A stretch of DNA of 64,000 nt from an uncultured bacterium (GTDB lineage Bacteria; Planctomycetota; Phycisphaerae; Phycisphaerales; SM1A02). This document shows, piece after piece, positions 1 to 9,162 of this stretch (positions are counted from its first letter, which is position 1; each line of letters opens with the position of its first letter). The DNA is taken from assembly GCA_903831295.1 (NCBI GenBank), contig CAIKXA010000013.1, positions 1 to 64,000 of the forward strand, in the 5' to 3' direction. The notes beneath the pieces are model-generated. The model was given only the letters and a program-made list of their open reading frames with translations, had not been told where the DNA came from and did no database searches. The translations under genes were made by a program, and so were the position numbers.

Positions 1-1804
1 CACCTTCGCTGGTCACGCCGTACACCTTGTGATTAATTCCGGCGTTGGGCTTGCTGCTCATGAACGCGGTTGGCAGCGAATACTTTCGTCGCTTGGCGCG
101 CTCCACAATCCACTCAATGTGGTCAGGCGTAATGTTCTCGTCTGGTCCAAGATAAATAAATTCTTCAATGCCAAGTTTGTCGATCACTTGACTCTTGGTG
201 CCAGGCTCCGGAGTGATGAGATCCAGAATGCAATCCACGAAACTTTTCACGCAGCGTGTTGGGTCCGAAGGCGGCTCCAGTAGCAGGGCGCATTTGGCGC
301 CGCCCTCTGGAATATCCTTGTTTTTCTGCTGTTGCGCGCTGGCGAGCGCGTAGACCTCGTCGTACAAACGGTCGTTCTCGCGGGCGTGTTGCGCGGCGTC
401 GCGCGGACGCACCAAGCGCAAACCGCCGCGTGCGATTTCCTTAAAGCGAACATGGAAACCGTTGAAGCCTCGGCCGCTGACAAAGAACACGCCGAATGGA
501 AGATTGGGCCGCAACTCGTCCTGCAATAATTCTGGTTTCAGACGCAGCGCAAATCCAAATCGATTCTGCAAGTGGTAATTGGTGCGCAGCGTTGCTTGCA
601 CGGCGCGCAACATTCCCATGAGCACGGTGTTCCAACCTGGCGGCCGCAAAAACTCCAACGATGTTTGCAACACTGTCACGCCGGACTCAAAGTCCGCGTC
701 GCTCATTGGATTCTTTGGATCAAAGCGCGCCACAAGCAAATCCACAATGCGCAAAGAAAGCTCCATGGATTCCTCGGCGGCTTCAAGAATGACTTGGCTT
801 TGAAACGCAAGACGATCTTGATGCACCAACATTTGGTGCACCAGATGGCACAAGCCCATCACGGCCTCGGCGCGATTTAGGTCAAGACCGGGATGTCGAT
901 TTGCCAATTCCAAAATGTCGTAGTTGATCCACTTGGCGCGCGCGATGTCGTGTGAGATTTGTTTCCAGATTGCGCTTTTGGGATCAAGTTGTTTGCCGTC
1001 AGCGGTCTGCACAACGAAGGCAAGGAAGGTGACTTGCCCGTGCGGCGTGTCCTTCACTTGATCCAAATATGCCCGCAAAATGGAGATTTTTGCGCGCGCC
1101 AACACCATGGCTGCGCGCTCCAACATGGTGCGCGTGCGCGCATTGGAGAACGCGATGGAGATGCGGCTATGCGCTGGATTTGATTCCTGCTCCAACTCGG
1201 TTCGCGCGCCGTCACTGCCACTGACTTCCTTGAACAACGCCGCATGGCGGCTGAGTCGAAGCGGGGAGAGCGTGAGCACATAGTCGGCGCTGGCGCCGGC
1301 AACAAATCCGCGGATTTCTTTTTCGCTCCAATCAAGTCCATGCTCGGAGGCCCACGCAATCACTGAGTTCACCTTCGCGGCTTGAGCCAAGTCCTTCGGG
1401 TCAAACGGAACGCGCTCGCCAAGTTCAAATGTGTCCACCACCAATGAGCCATCAATTGATGTATGAATAGTGGCTGCGCGCAGTGGTTCGTTCATTGGCA
1501 ACTGCGCCACGATTTCAGACAACACGCCAACGCGATTGCCTGGGCGGATCATGGTCCACTCCTTGCCGTCGTCGCTGCGAATGGTCAAGTCAAGAGGCGC
1601 GCCGCTGGCCTTGGCGGCAATGATTGCGCGCAGGTGATTTTGAATGCGCTCAGGCGAGGTGTCTTGAAAATACATCGGCGGCATTTGCGCCACAAACCAC
1701 GGCACCACGTTTTCCGCGGTGACTTTGAATTGTTGAGACAACTCATTGATGAGCGTGTTGGTGGGCTGGGCAGATTTGGCGGCCGGTTTTTCGGAAGAAC
1801 GCAT
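1..1804 (-). CDS. NAD-specific glutamate dehydrogenase (large, Bac_GDH-type), 3' end truncated by window edge
   Basis: Not in ORF track because it runs off the edge. Manual reverse translation from ATG at 1804 gives MRSSEKPAAKSAQPTNTLINELSQQFKVTAENVVPWF... through ...FKEIARGGLRLVRPR...EVYALASAQQQKNKDIPEGGAKCALLLEP...YLGPDENITPDHIEWIVERAKRRKYSLPTAFMSSKPNAGINHKVYGVTSEG, typical of large NAD-GDH catalytic domains. Confidence 0.85.
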   Translation of the reverse strand, partial: MRSSEKPAAKSAQPTNTLINELSQQFKVTAENVVPWFVAQMPPMYFQDTSPERIQNHLRAIIAAKASGAPLDLTIRSDDGKEWTMIRPGNRVGVLSEIVAQLPMNEPLRAATIHTSIDGSLVVDTFELGERVPFDPKDLAQAAKVNSVIAWASEHGLDWSEKEIRGFVAGASADYVLTLSPLRLSRHAALFKEVSGSDGARTELEQESNPAHSRISIAFSNARTRTMLERAAMVLARAKISILRAYLDQVKDTPHGQVTFLAFVVQTADGKQLDPKSAIWKQISHDIARAKWINYDILELANRHPGLDLNRAEAVMGLCHLVHQMLVHQDRLAFQSQVILEAAEESMELSLRIVDLLVARFDPKNPMSDADFESGVTVLQTSLEFLRPPGWNTVLMGMLRAVQATLRTNYHLQNRFGFALRLKPELLQDELRPNLPFGVFFVSGRGFNGFHVRFKEIARGGLRLVRPRDAAQHARENDRLYDEVYALASAQQQKNKDIPEGGAKCALLLEPPSDPTRCVKSFVDCILDLITPEPGTKSQVIDKLGIEEFIYLGPDENITPDHIEWIVERAKRRKYSLPTAFMSSKPNAGINHKVYGVTSEG

Positions 1805-1895
1805 TGGGGCACTATCCCCGCTTTGGGGTCGCTACTCAAGCGGTTTATGCCTACAAATTGCCTATTTTCTTATCTTCTTTGGATGACGGCGCTAA

Positions 1896-2825
1896 TTGGT
1901 TACGCTGTTGCGCTTGCGTTGCATCACCATTGGCAATTTTGATGGCGTTCATGTGGGTCACCAAGCCTTACTGTCACGCGCCCGCGTTCTTGCGGGCGGC
2001 GGCGGTGCGGTTGTGGCGGTGACATTTGATCCGCATCCAGCCGCGTTGTTAAAGCCAATGTCAGCGCCGCCCACTGTGCAAACATTGCAGGAACGCCAAG
2101 AGTGCTTATTGAAATGTGGCGCGGACCAAGTGCATGTGATCAATACCACCACGGAATTGTTGGCCATGAGCGCCACGGAATTCATAGCGTGGTTGCGCGC
2201 GGAAATTGCATTTGATTGCATTGTTGAAGGCCACGACTTTCATTTTGGAAAAGACCGAACGGGCGATATCAATACGCTGCGTGCGATTGGTTTGAAAAAT
2301 AATTTTCAGGTGGATCAAGTTGAGCCGGTTGAAGTTGGCCTAAGCGACGCGTCGCGCGCGGTGGCCAGCAGTTCTCTGTTGCGTTGGCTGTTGCAAAATG
2401 GTCGCGTGAATGATGTGGCGGCGGTGCTGGGACGGGCGTATCAATTAACGGGCGTGGTGCAGAAGGGCGATCAACGCGGTCGCACGCTTGGTTGGCCCAC
2501 CGCAAATATTTCAACCGGCGCGCGGTTGCTTCCAAGTGACGGTATTTACGCGGGCATTGCCACGCTGCCAACCGGCGCCCGCAAACGCGCCGCGATCAGC
2601 GTTGGCACCAAGCCAACTTTTGGGGCACATGCCCGCACAGTTGAGGCTTTTTTACTGGATCACACAGCGCCCCTGGATGACTACGGTTGGACGCTAAGTC
2701 TTGAATTTTCCCGCTGGTTGCGTGGGCAAACGCGCTTTGACGGCGTGGACGCCTTGCTGGAACAAATGAACCAAGACGCGCAGCGGACAAGGCAGGAAAT
2801 TGCACAAGAGGTAGTTTTGACATGA
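1896..2825 (+). CDS. ribF: Bifunctional riboflavin kinase / FAD synthetase
   Basis: ITIGNFDGVHVGHQALL nucleotidyltransferase motif and C-terminal GVVQKGDQRGRTLGWPTANI flavokinase motif. Confidence 0.93.
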   Translation: MVTLLRLRCITIGNFDGVHVGHQALLSRARVLAGGGGAVVAVTFDPHPAALLKPMSAPPTVQTLQERQECLLKCGADQVHVINTTTELLAMSATEFIAWLRAEIAFDCIVEGHDFHFGKDRTGDINTLRAIGLKNNFQVDQVEPVEVGLSDASRAVASSSLLRWLLQNGRVNDVAAVLGRAYQLTGVVQKGDQRGRTLGWPTANISTGARLLPSDGIYAGIATLPTGARKRAAISVGTKPTFGAHARTVEAFLLDHTAPLDDYGWTLSLEFSRWLRGQTRFDGVDALLEQMNQDAQRTRQEIAQEVVLT

Positions 2826-3874
2826 CACAAATGTCCGCAACGTATTCCACAACCACAACCGCGCGCCACATCGCGGATCGATTTGTAAACGCCAAGCGCG
2901 TGTTGGTCACTTCGCATGACAAACCCGACGGCGACGCGATTGGTTCGGTGTTGGCGCTCGCTCGCGCGCTGCGTCAGCGCGGACGCGTTGTTGATATTTG
3001 GCTTTCGGGCGCGTTTGATCCAGTGCTGCAATGTTTGCTTGCCAATGAGCAGCCTGGCCGCGCGCCTGAGAAGTTGCCCAGCGCCGACTATGACGCGGTG
3101 GCCGTGCTTGACACTGGTTCATGGGGACAACTTGAGCACTTGGGTCCATGGCTCAGGGAGCGGCGAGAAAAAATCATGGGCGTGGATCATCATCGCAGTG
3201 GCGACACTGATTTTACGGATCGCATTGTTGACACTCGCTGCGCTAGTTGCACGCAGGCGTTGGTGCCAATCATCGACGCTCTTGGCGTAAAGTTTGACAT
3301 GCCAGGAACGGGCGGATCTGGATCAATCGCGGAGGCGCTATTCGCCGGTCTTGCCACCGACACGGGTTGGTTTCGTTTCTCAAGCGCGGATGCGGCGGTG
3401 TTCACATTGGCGTCGCGGTTGCTGAGCGCGGGTGTGGAAAAAGATCGTTTATACAGGCAATTAGAGGAGAATTCGCGACCGCCGCGACTTGGCTTGTTGG
3501 GTCGCGCGTTAAGCAATATTCGTTGGCTTGCCAACAATCGAGCCGCCATCATGCAACTGATGCCGGACGATTTTGCCACGGCTTCTGGCAGTCCAGAAGA
3601 TTTGGCCGGCGTGGTGAACGCCCCCATGCAAGTGGGTAGCGCGGAATGCAGCGTGTTGCTTTCACAGACCGAGGTGGGAATTGTGAAATTAAGTTTCCGC
3701 AGCAAGCCAGCGCTTCATGCTGGCGGAGGATTTGTGGATGTCAACCGCATGGCTGGCGAGTTTGGCGGCGGTGGACATGTGCATGCGGCTGGCGCGCGCG
3801 TGAAGGGCGAAATGTCGGTGGTGGCGCAGCAGGTGGCAATAGTCATCGAGCGCTCCATCGCAGAGCTTGGTTAA
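2822..3874 (+). CDS. nrnA: DHH/DHHA1 phosphoesterase, NrnA-like oligoribonuclease/pAp phosphatase
   Basis: SHDKPDGDAIGS, VLDTG, DHHRSGDTDF and C-terminal GGGGHVHAAG motifs; ATGA overlap with ribF. Confidence 0.88.
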   Translation: MTQMSATYSTTTTARHIADRFVNAKRVLVTSHDKPDGDAIGSVLALARALRQRGRVVDIWLSGAFDPVLQCLLANEQPGRAPEKLPSADYDAVAVLDTGSWGQLEHLGPWLRERREKIMGVDHHRSGDTDFTDRIVDTRCASCTQALVPIIDALGVKFDMPGTGGSGSIAEALFAGLATDTGWFRFSSADAAVFTLASRLLSAGVEKDRLYRQLEENSRPPRLGLLGRALSNIRWLANNRAAIMQLMPDDFATASGSPEDLAGVVNAPMQVGSAECSVLLSQTEVGIVKLSFRSKPALHAGGGFVDVNRMAGEFGGGGHVHAAGARVKGEMSVVAQQVAIVIERSIAELG

Positions 3875-3954
3875 TTTTTTACGCCGTGTGACCTGCGACA
3901 CAATTTTTTTCCAATGCGCGCGCTAAAATGATGCGCGTAAATTTATGCGCCGCT

Positions 3955-4338
3955 TTATTTTGGTTGAGCAGGAGCGTTGCTGATGGGGGAATTTGTTATT
4001 GGCGCGGCGGTGCTGGCTGGATTGGGAACCATCGACACGGTGAACCCCAATTTTTCAATGCCACTTTTAACTTGCGGCTCAACTGCGGCGTCGCGCACGG
4101 CAATCGTGGCGGAATTCTCTTTTAGGTTCACACGGCAATCCACCACGCCATCAATGTGCATGGCCTTGTCGGTGATTGCGTCCACGCAGTTTTGGCAATG
4201 CATTCCTTGGATCGCGTATTGATACACAACAGGCGCCGTGTCGCTCACGCGCGGGTCGTTGGCTGGTCCGCAGCCGTTTAGTACTGCAATAAGCGTGATT
4301 GTGGACAAGAGCAACGCATTCAATGTTCGATTTTGCAT
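3955..4338 (-). CDS. Heavy-metal-associated (HMA) domain lipoprotein
   Basis: Lipobox-like VLNGCG and YAIQGMHCQNCVDAITDKAMHIDGVVDCRVNLKENSATI (CxxC HMA fold). Confidence 0.75.
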   Translation of the reverse strand: MQNRTLNALLLSTITLIAVLNGCGPANDPRVSDTAPVVYQYAIQGMHCQNCVDAITDKAMHIDGVVDCRVNLKENSATIAVRDAAVEPQVKSGIEKLGFTVSMVPNPASTAAPITNSPISNAPAQPK

Positions 4339-4347
4339 CGCATGATT

Positions 4348-7005
4348 CTAGTTGCGCGTGATGAACTTGTCGCAGCCAAACAAACGCAGCATGGCTGGCA
4401 GCAACCAGACGGCGGAAACTAGGCAGCACAAACTTGCGATGGTCATCACCTCTCCAAGTCCGCGCAAGCCTCGGTGTTGCGCGAACAAAAGCGTTCCAAA
4501 TCCAATCGTGGTGGTGATGGCCGTCACAATCACCGCGCGTCGCGTGCTGCCAAATCCATGCGTGAGTCCACCTTCAAGAACGCGGTGCGTGATATGAATT
4601 GCGCTGTCAATGCCCAGGCCAATCATGATTGGAATGGCGAAGAAATTTGCCAACGTAAATGGAATGTGAAGCAGCCCCATAATGCCGACAGTCCAGCCCA
4701 GACCCGCAAGCAAACTTAGGAACGCGATGGCAGTGAGTTGAACGCTGCGAAAATCCAGATACAGCAGCGCCAACACGAACGCGCTCGCAATGATTCCTTG
4801 CCACAGAAAACTAGCTCGCATAAGTTGCATGCTTTCATACACGGTAATGGGCGCGCCGGTCACTGATGGATCCACGGTTCGCATGGCGGCAACAAATGGA
4901 GCCATTGCGCCAGGTTCCCAAATGTCATCTTGTGGATGTAGCAAAATGGCGAATTGATTGTTGGCGCTCATGAACGAGTCGCGCACCGCTGGCGGCAGAG
5001 AATCACGCAGGGACAGACCCGCGCCAATTTGCAGTTGCTGCGCGGCGAATCCAGCAAGCGCGATGGATTGATCCGCTTGGGTTTTTGCTGTGATTTCATT
5101 GGTTTCCAGCGCATTTTGCAGCGCGCGCAGGGACAGCGCAAGGTTTCGAATCATGGCAACGTCCTTGGCGGGCGCGCCCGCGGTGCTTGCGCCGTTGGCC
5201 AATGATTCCAATCGGTCACCCGCGCGTTGGGCGAGTTCACCAACATTTATTTTTGCATTTGCATCGGTTGCCGACGCGGTTGGCGTGGAAGCGTTGGTGT
5301 GAGAAGAAATGTTCGCGTTGCTGAGTACGTTTGCACCAGCAATCACCGCGCGCAATTGCGCACGCCGCGGCGAATCGGCTTTCACAAAATCTAGAACGCT
5401 GCGAGAATTGCGGATCAGTGGTTGCAACTTTGCTTTCTCCACCAGTGGCGCGACCGCGTCGAAAGAATCGGTGATCACCGCGCCAAACCAAGTGGAGTTT
5501 CCACCCTCGGTTTGCAGGCGTCGCTGCCACGCCACGCTTGATAAATCCGCGGCTTGAAGTTTGAGCAAGTTGCTTTCAAAGCCAACTCGTTCCCACGCAA
5601 TCACCACGCCGGCAAGCATTGCCAGCATAGAAATTGCGACAAGAAATCGCAGGCGATTCAGTGGTGCGCTTGAATGCGTCTGCGCGATCACATTTCTGCT
5701 TGCAAAAAACGACAGTTGTTTTGAATCATCCGCGCCCCGGCGATCAAAACACAAAAGCAATGCCGGCAAACCGATCGCCATTGTGCCCGCGCATAGAAGC
5801 AGCCCGACGCCAGAAATAATTCCCAGTTGGCGCAGTCCCTGCATGGGCACAAAGATGGCGATCAGAAAAGTTCCCGCGCTCACGGCCGCCCCCGCCAACA
5901 TGCTTGGCGTTGCGGTGCGCATCATGTGGCGCACGCTTGCGGCGCTGTCCATGTGGCGCAACCCCTCCAAATAGCGGGCAATCATGTGGATTCCATAGTC
6001 CAAGCCCACGCCCACCAACACCAACATGAACACCACGCTGAGCAGGTTCAGGCTGCCAATCATCACGGTCGCCGCGGCGTAGGTGAGCGCCGCGCCCGCC
6101 AAGAATGCGGCCACCGCAAAGAGCGGGCGCTTCACTCCACGAAAAACAATCATGAACAATGCCGCGCAAAACACCAGCGCAACGATGGACGCCACATTCA
6201 TGTCCGAGCTGGTGGTTTCCATTTCGTCGGCTTGCAAAACCGGTTTGCCGGTCAAGCCAATCTCAATGGTTGGTTCCTGCGCCTGAATCTCCGCGATCAC
6301 TTTGCGCATTTCCAGCAACGATTCATCCACCACCGCAAGTGACTCGTAATTTTTCTTGGGCATGACCAACACCAAGCGCAACGTGCCGCCTTCATTGCTG
6401 AGCCAATGTGTTTGCAGCGCCCTGGCAAGCGGCAATGTTGCGGCGTTGGGTTGGCCACTTGCCGCGGCGCCCAACAACATGAATGCACTTGCGGCGGTTG
6501 ATCGTTGCGTGGCTTGATCCATGTTCGCGCCTTCGTCCAACAATTTTTTCACCCGCGCGTCGCCCTCTTGCAAAAGTTGCGCAAGGGTTGGGCGCGCCGC
6601 CAAAATAGGAAGCGCGTCCGCGGCATCGGCAAGACCCGCAAGTTCATCGTCGCTCATGGCGCGCGGCGCAAGTCGCAATTGATCCTGCGCGTCAATGCTG
6701 CCGTGCGCTTTGGCAACGCTTGGTAACGTGGTCAAGCGCGTGGTTAATTCACGCACCGCTCGGTCGGCCGCGGGGGCGTCGCCGCGCGGATCAACCACCG
6801 CGATCACATATTCCAAGTCTCCAAAATCATGGATAAATCGGCGCCAATCCTTTAAAAACGGTTGGTCCTCGCCGATCAGCGAATCCGTGTCGGCGTCCAA
6901 CTTTAAATATTTCACGCTCACGCCAGCACATGCCAACGCCGCCACGGCAAGCGCCGCAATGATCCACTTTGGGCGCGCCGCAATTGTGGCGTACAACCAA
7001 TCCAT
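4348..7005 (-). CDS. RND/MMPL family transporter, HpnN-like
   Basis: About 886 aa from MDWLYATIAARPKWIIAALAVAAL; two MMPL-like TM repeats with GVGLDYGIHMIARYLEG and GLGIDSAIHITHRVLEGG. Start trimmed from ORF start 7149 to avoid overlap with pyrC. Confidence 0.8.
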   Translation of the reverse strand: MDWLYATIAARPKWIIAALAVAALACAGVSVKYLKLDADTDSLIGEDQPFLKDWRRFIHDFGDLEYVIAVVDPRGDAPAADRAVRELTTRLTTLPSVAKAHGSIDAQDQLRLAPRAMSDDELAGLADAADALPILAARPTLAQLLQEGDARVKKLLDEGANMDQATQRSTAASAFMLLGAAASGQPNAATLPLARALQTHWLSNEGGTLRLVLVMPKKNYESLAVVDESLLEMRKVIAEIQAQEPTIEIGLTGKPVLQADEMETTSSDMNVASIVALVFCAALFMIVFRGVKRPLFAVAAFLAGAALTYAAATVMIGSLNLLSVVFMLVLVGVGLDYGIHMIARYLEGLRHMDSAASVRHMMRTATPSMLAGAAVSAGTFLIAIFVPMQGLRQLGIISGVGLLLCAGTMAIGLPALLLCFDRRGADDSKQLSFFASRNVIAQTHSSAPLNRLRFLVAISMLAMLAGVVIAWERVGFESNLLKLQAADLSSVAWQRRLQTEGGNSTWFGAVITDSFDAVAPLVEKAKLQPLIRNSRSVLDFVKADSPRRAQLRAVIAGANVLSNANISSHTNASTPTASATDANAKINVGELAQRAGDRLESLANGASTAGAPAKDVAMIRNLALSLRALQNALETNEITAKTQADQSIALAGFAAQQLQIGAGLSLRDSLPPAVRDSFMSANNQFAILLHPQDDIWEPGAMAPFVAAMRTVDPSVTGAPITVYESMQLMRASFLWQGIIASAFVLALLYLDFRSVQLTAIAFLSLLAGLGWTVGIMGLLHIPFTLANFFAIPIMIGLGIDSAIHITHRVLEGGLTHGFGSTRRAVIVTAITTTIGFGTLLFAQHRGLRGLGEVMTIASLCCLVSAVWLLPAMLRLFGCDKFITRN

Positions 7006-7046
7006 CACCCGAACACGTCTGCGATCTTGTTGAGAAGGATCCAAAC

Positions 7047-8372
7047 TTAAGAGACCTCGAACCAATTCGCGCGTGTGAGATCGAAAAGTTTTCCATTCAC
7101 AATCACCGCGCGCGCGCGGCCGGTTCCTTGCATTCCATTGAATGGACAATTGCGGCTCATGCCGCGGAATGTGGTGGCGTCAATAGTGACTTTGGCGCCA
7201 ATATCAATCACGCTCACATCCGCAATGCCGCCCTCATGCAGGCGGCCAAAGCCTTGCTCGAACAAGCCCAACAATTTCGCGGGACCGACCGTCATGCGCT
7301 CGATCACATCGGGCCACTTCATCAAGCCAGTTTCAATGAGCGCCTTGGCGTACATGGGCAGCGCGCTTTCCAAACCAATGCAACCAAACGGCGCCGCGGA
7401 AAAATCTTTCGCCTTCTCGCTTGCGGTGTGCGGCGCGTGGTCGGTGGCAAGCACCTCAATGGTTCCGTCGGCAACCGCGCGGCGCAGCCTTTCAATATCT
7501 TCGGGCCGGCGCAGCGGGGGATTCACTTTCGCCATGGTGTTCCAACCGTCGCACGCGTCGTCGGTCAGCAACAAATGGTGCGGCGAGGCTTCGCCACTCA
7601 CGGGCTGTCCCTCACTTTTGGCGCGGCGAATGATTTCAACGCTGCCGCCAGAAGAAAGATGTTGCGCGTGATAGCGGCAACCAATCGAGCGGTTCAATCG
7701 CACGTCGCGCTCCAACATAATTTCCTCGGCCACTGCGGGCCAACCCGTCAATCCAAGTTTGGAGGCAATTGCCCCGGCGTTCATGGATGCGTCACCAGTG
7801 AGCGCCGCGTCTTGACAGTGTTGCATCCATGCGCGACCCGCGGCTTTGCAAGTGAGCAACACGCGCCGCATCACGGCGGAGTTTGCAATTCCATCGCCGT
7901 CATCGGTGAACGCAACGGCACCGGCCAGCGCCATGGCGCCAATTGGAGACAAACTTTCGCCAGCGCGACCAACTGTTCCAGCCGCGGCAACAAACACGCG
8001 AGCAAGTCCAGCTTCTTTGGCCTTGAGGCGCACAAAATCCACCAGGCTTGGCAGATCTAGCGCGGGCGTGGTGTTGGGCATGCAACACACGCTGCTAAAT
8101 CCGCCGGCAATAGCAGCTTGGGCGCCGGTGCGAATAGTTTCCTTGTGCTCGCCGCCAGGCTCGCGCAAGTGCACGTGCGGGTCGATCAATCCTGGGCACA
8201 CCAAGCAGCCGTCTGCGTCGATCACGGTGGCGCCGCTATGCGCGATGGGTGTGGCGGAAATTTTTTCAATGCGGCCGCCATTGATCAGCACATCGGCGCG
8301 CGCGTCGAACTTGCTCGACGGATCAATCACGCGTGCGCCGCGAATCAAAATAGCAGGGGCATTGCTTTGCAT
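7047..8372 (-). CDS. pyrC: Dihydroorotase
   Basis: DPHVHLREPGGEHKETI and LATDHAPHTASEK motifs; start at MQSNAPAILIRGARVIDP. Confidence 0.92.
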   Translation of the reverse strand: MQSNAPAILIRGARVIDPSSKFDARADVLINGGRIEKISATPIAHSGATVIDADGCLVCPGLIDPHVHLREPGGEHKETIRTGAQAAIAGGFSSVCCMPNTTPALDLPSLVDFVRLKAKEAGLARVFVAAAGTVGRAGESLSPIGAMALAGAVAFTDDGDGIANSAVMRRVLLTCKAAGRAWMQHCQDAALTGDASMNAGAIASKLGLTGWPAVAEEIMLERDVRLNRSIGCRYHAQHLSSGGSVEIIRRAKSEGQPVSGEASPHHLLLTDDACDGWNTMAKVNPPLRRPEDIERLRRAVADGTIEVLATDHAPHTASEKAKDFSAAPFGCIGLESALPMYAKALIETGLMKWPDVIERMTVGPAKLLGLFEQGFGRLHEGGIADVSVIDIGAKVTIDATTFRGMSRNCPFNGMQGTGRARAVIVNGKLFDLTRANWFEVS

Positions 8373-8417
8373 TTGCGCAGTGATGGTAGCCGCTGCGCGG
8401 TCCTGGTAGTTGAAGGC

Positions 8418-8455
8418 AAAAATAAAATGGGCGGCCCACGTGTGTGAGCCGCCCA
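8418..8455 (-). terminator. Rho-independent terminator of the Cys-rich lipoprotein gene
   Basis: On the minus strand TGGGCGGCTCA-cacacg-TGGGCCGCCCA (11 bp, one G-T) followed by TTTTATTTTT. Confidence 0.8.
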
Positions 8456-8524
8456 AAGTCGAATCATCTTTTATGAAAGCGCTTTCAAGTCATTGCGACT
8501 TAGAGGCGCATTCATCTTGTGAAT

Positions 8525-9019
8525 TTAGCCGTTGGTCTTGCCGCTGAATGGGCACGAACCTGCGCCAGTCATTGGGCAGCCAGATGATGTTTTGCAATCG
8601 CTCTTGGTTTCGCTTACAGCGCCTGGGCTTGTGGCCGCGGACTTGCTGGAGCATGGCGTGGAGCAATCGCTCTTGGTTTCGCTCACAGCGCCTGGGCTTG
8701 TGGCCGCGGACTTGTCGGAGCATGAAGTAGCGCAATCGCTCTTCTTGGTTTCGCTTACAGCGCCTGGGCTAGCCGCGGCTGCCTTGTCCATGCAGCAAGA
8801 AGATTTTGTTTCAGACACAGCGCCTGGACTTGCTGCGGCAACCTTGTTCTTGCATGCGGCAGTTGTGCACTTGCTCTTGTCCTTAGCGCATGCGCCATCG
8901 GTGCTGCAAGACTTACCACCACAGCAACCACTGACAGCGCCAGGGGCAGTTGTTGGGGTGCTTTGACAAGCAGCAAGACCAAAGAGAAGACCAGCCGTGA
9001 GTGTTGCGAAAAGTTTCAT
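8525..9019 (-). CDS. Cys-rich repeat lipoprotein of unknown function
   Basis: MKLFATLTAGLLFGLAACQSTPTT (lipobox LAAC) followed by repeats A-x-SPGAVSETKS-x-C-x(2-3)-C. Confidence 0.75.
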   Translation of the reverse strand: MKLFATLTAGLLFGLAACQSTPTTAPGAVSGCCGGKSCSTDGACAKDKSKCTTAACKNKVAAASPGAVSETKSSCCMDKAAAASPGAVSETKKSDCATSCSDKSAATSPGAVSETKSDCSTPCSSKSAATSPGAVSETKSDCKTSSGCPMTGAGSCPFSGKTNG

Positions 9020-9091
9020 GTGAGATCCTTTGTAAAGATGACTCGAAGATATTTGTGCCAGGCGAACTTCGCCTTTGAAAGCACTTTGTCA

Positions 9092-9119
9092 ATAGTAGCA
9101 CACAGTTGGATGGGTTCAA
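9092..9119 (-). promoter_or_regulatory. Putative sigma70-type promoter of the Cys-rich lipoprotein gene
   Basis: Minus strand TTGAAC-N16-TACTAT. The predicted leader contains the perfect inverted repeat AGGCGAA-c/g-TTCGCCT (9060-9074). Confidence 0.45.
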
Positions 9120-9162
9120 ATCAATTATTTATATAGTTGAAAGTATTTCCTAGACTCTGTGT

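Noticed and set aside
6969-8060. 363-aa plus-strand ORF
   Set aside because: Antisense shadow of pyrC; His/Arg/Ala-rich and no family signal, while the opposite strand has clear dihydroorotase motifs.
8617-8850. Regular short repeats considered as a CRISPR array
   Set aside because: The repeats are in frame within the lipoprotein, imperfect, and encode SPGAVSETK; no spacer-repeat structure.
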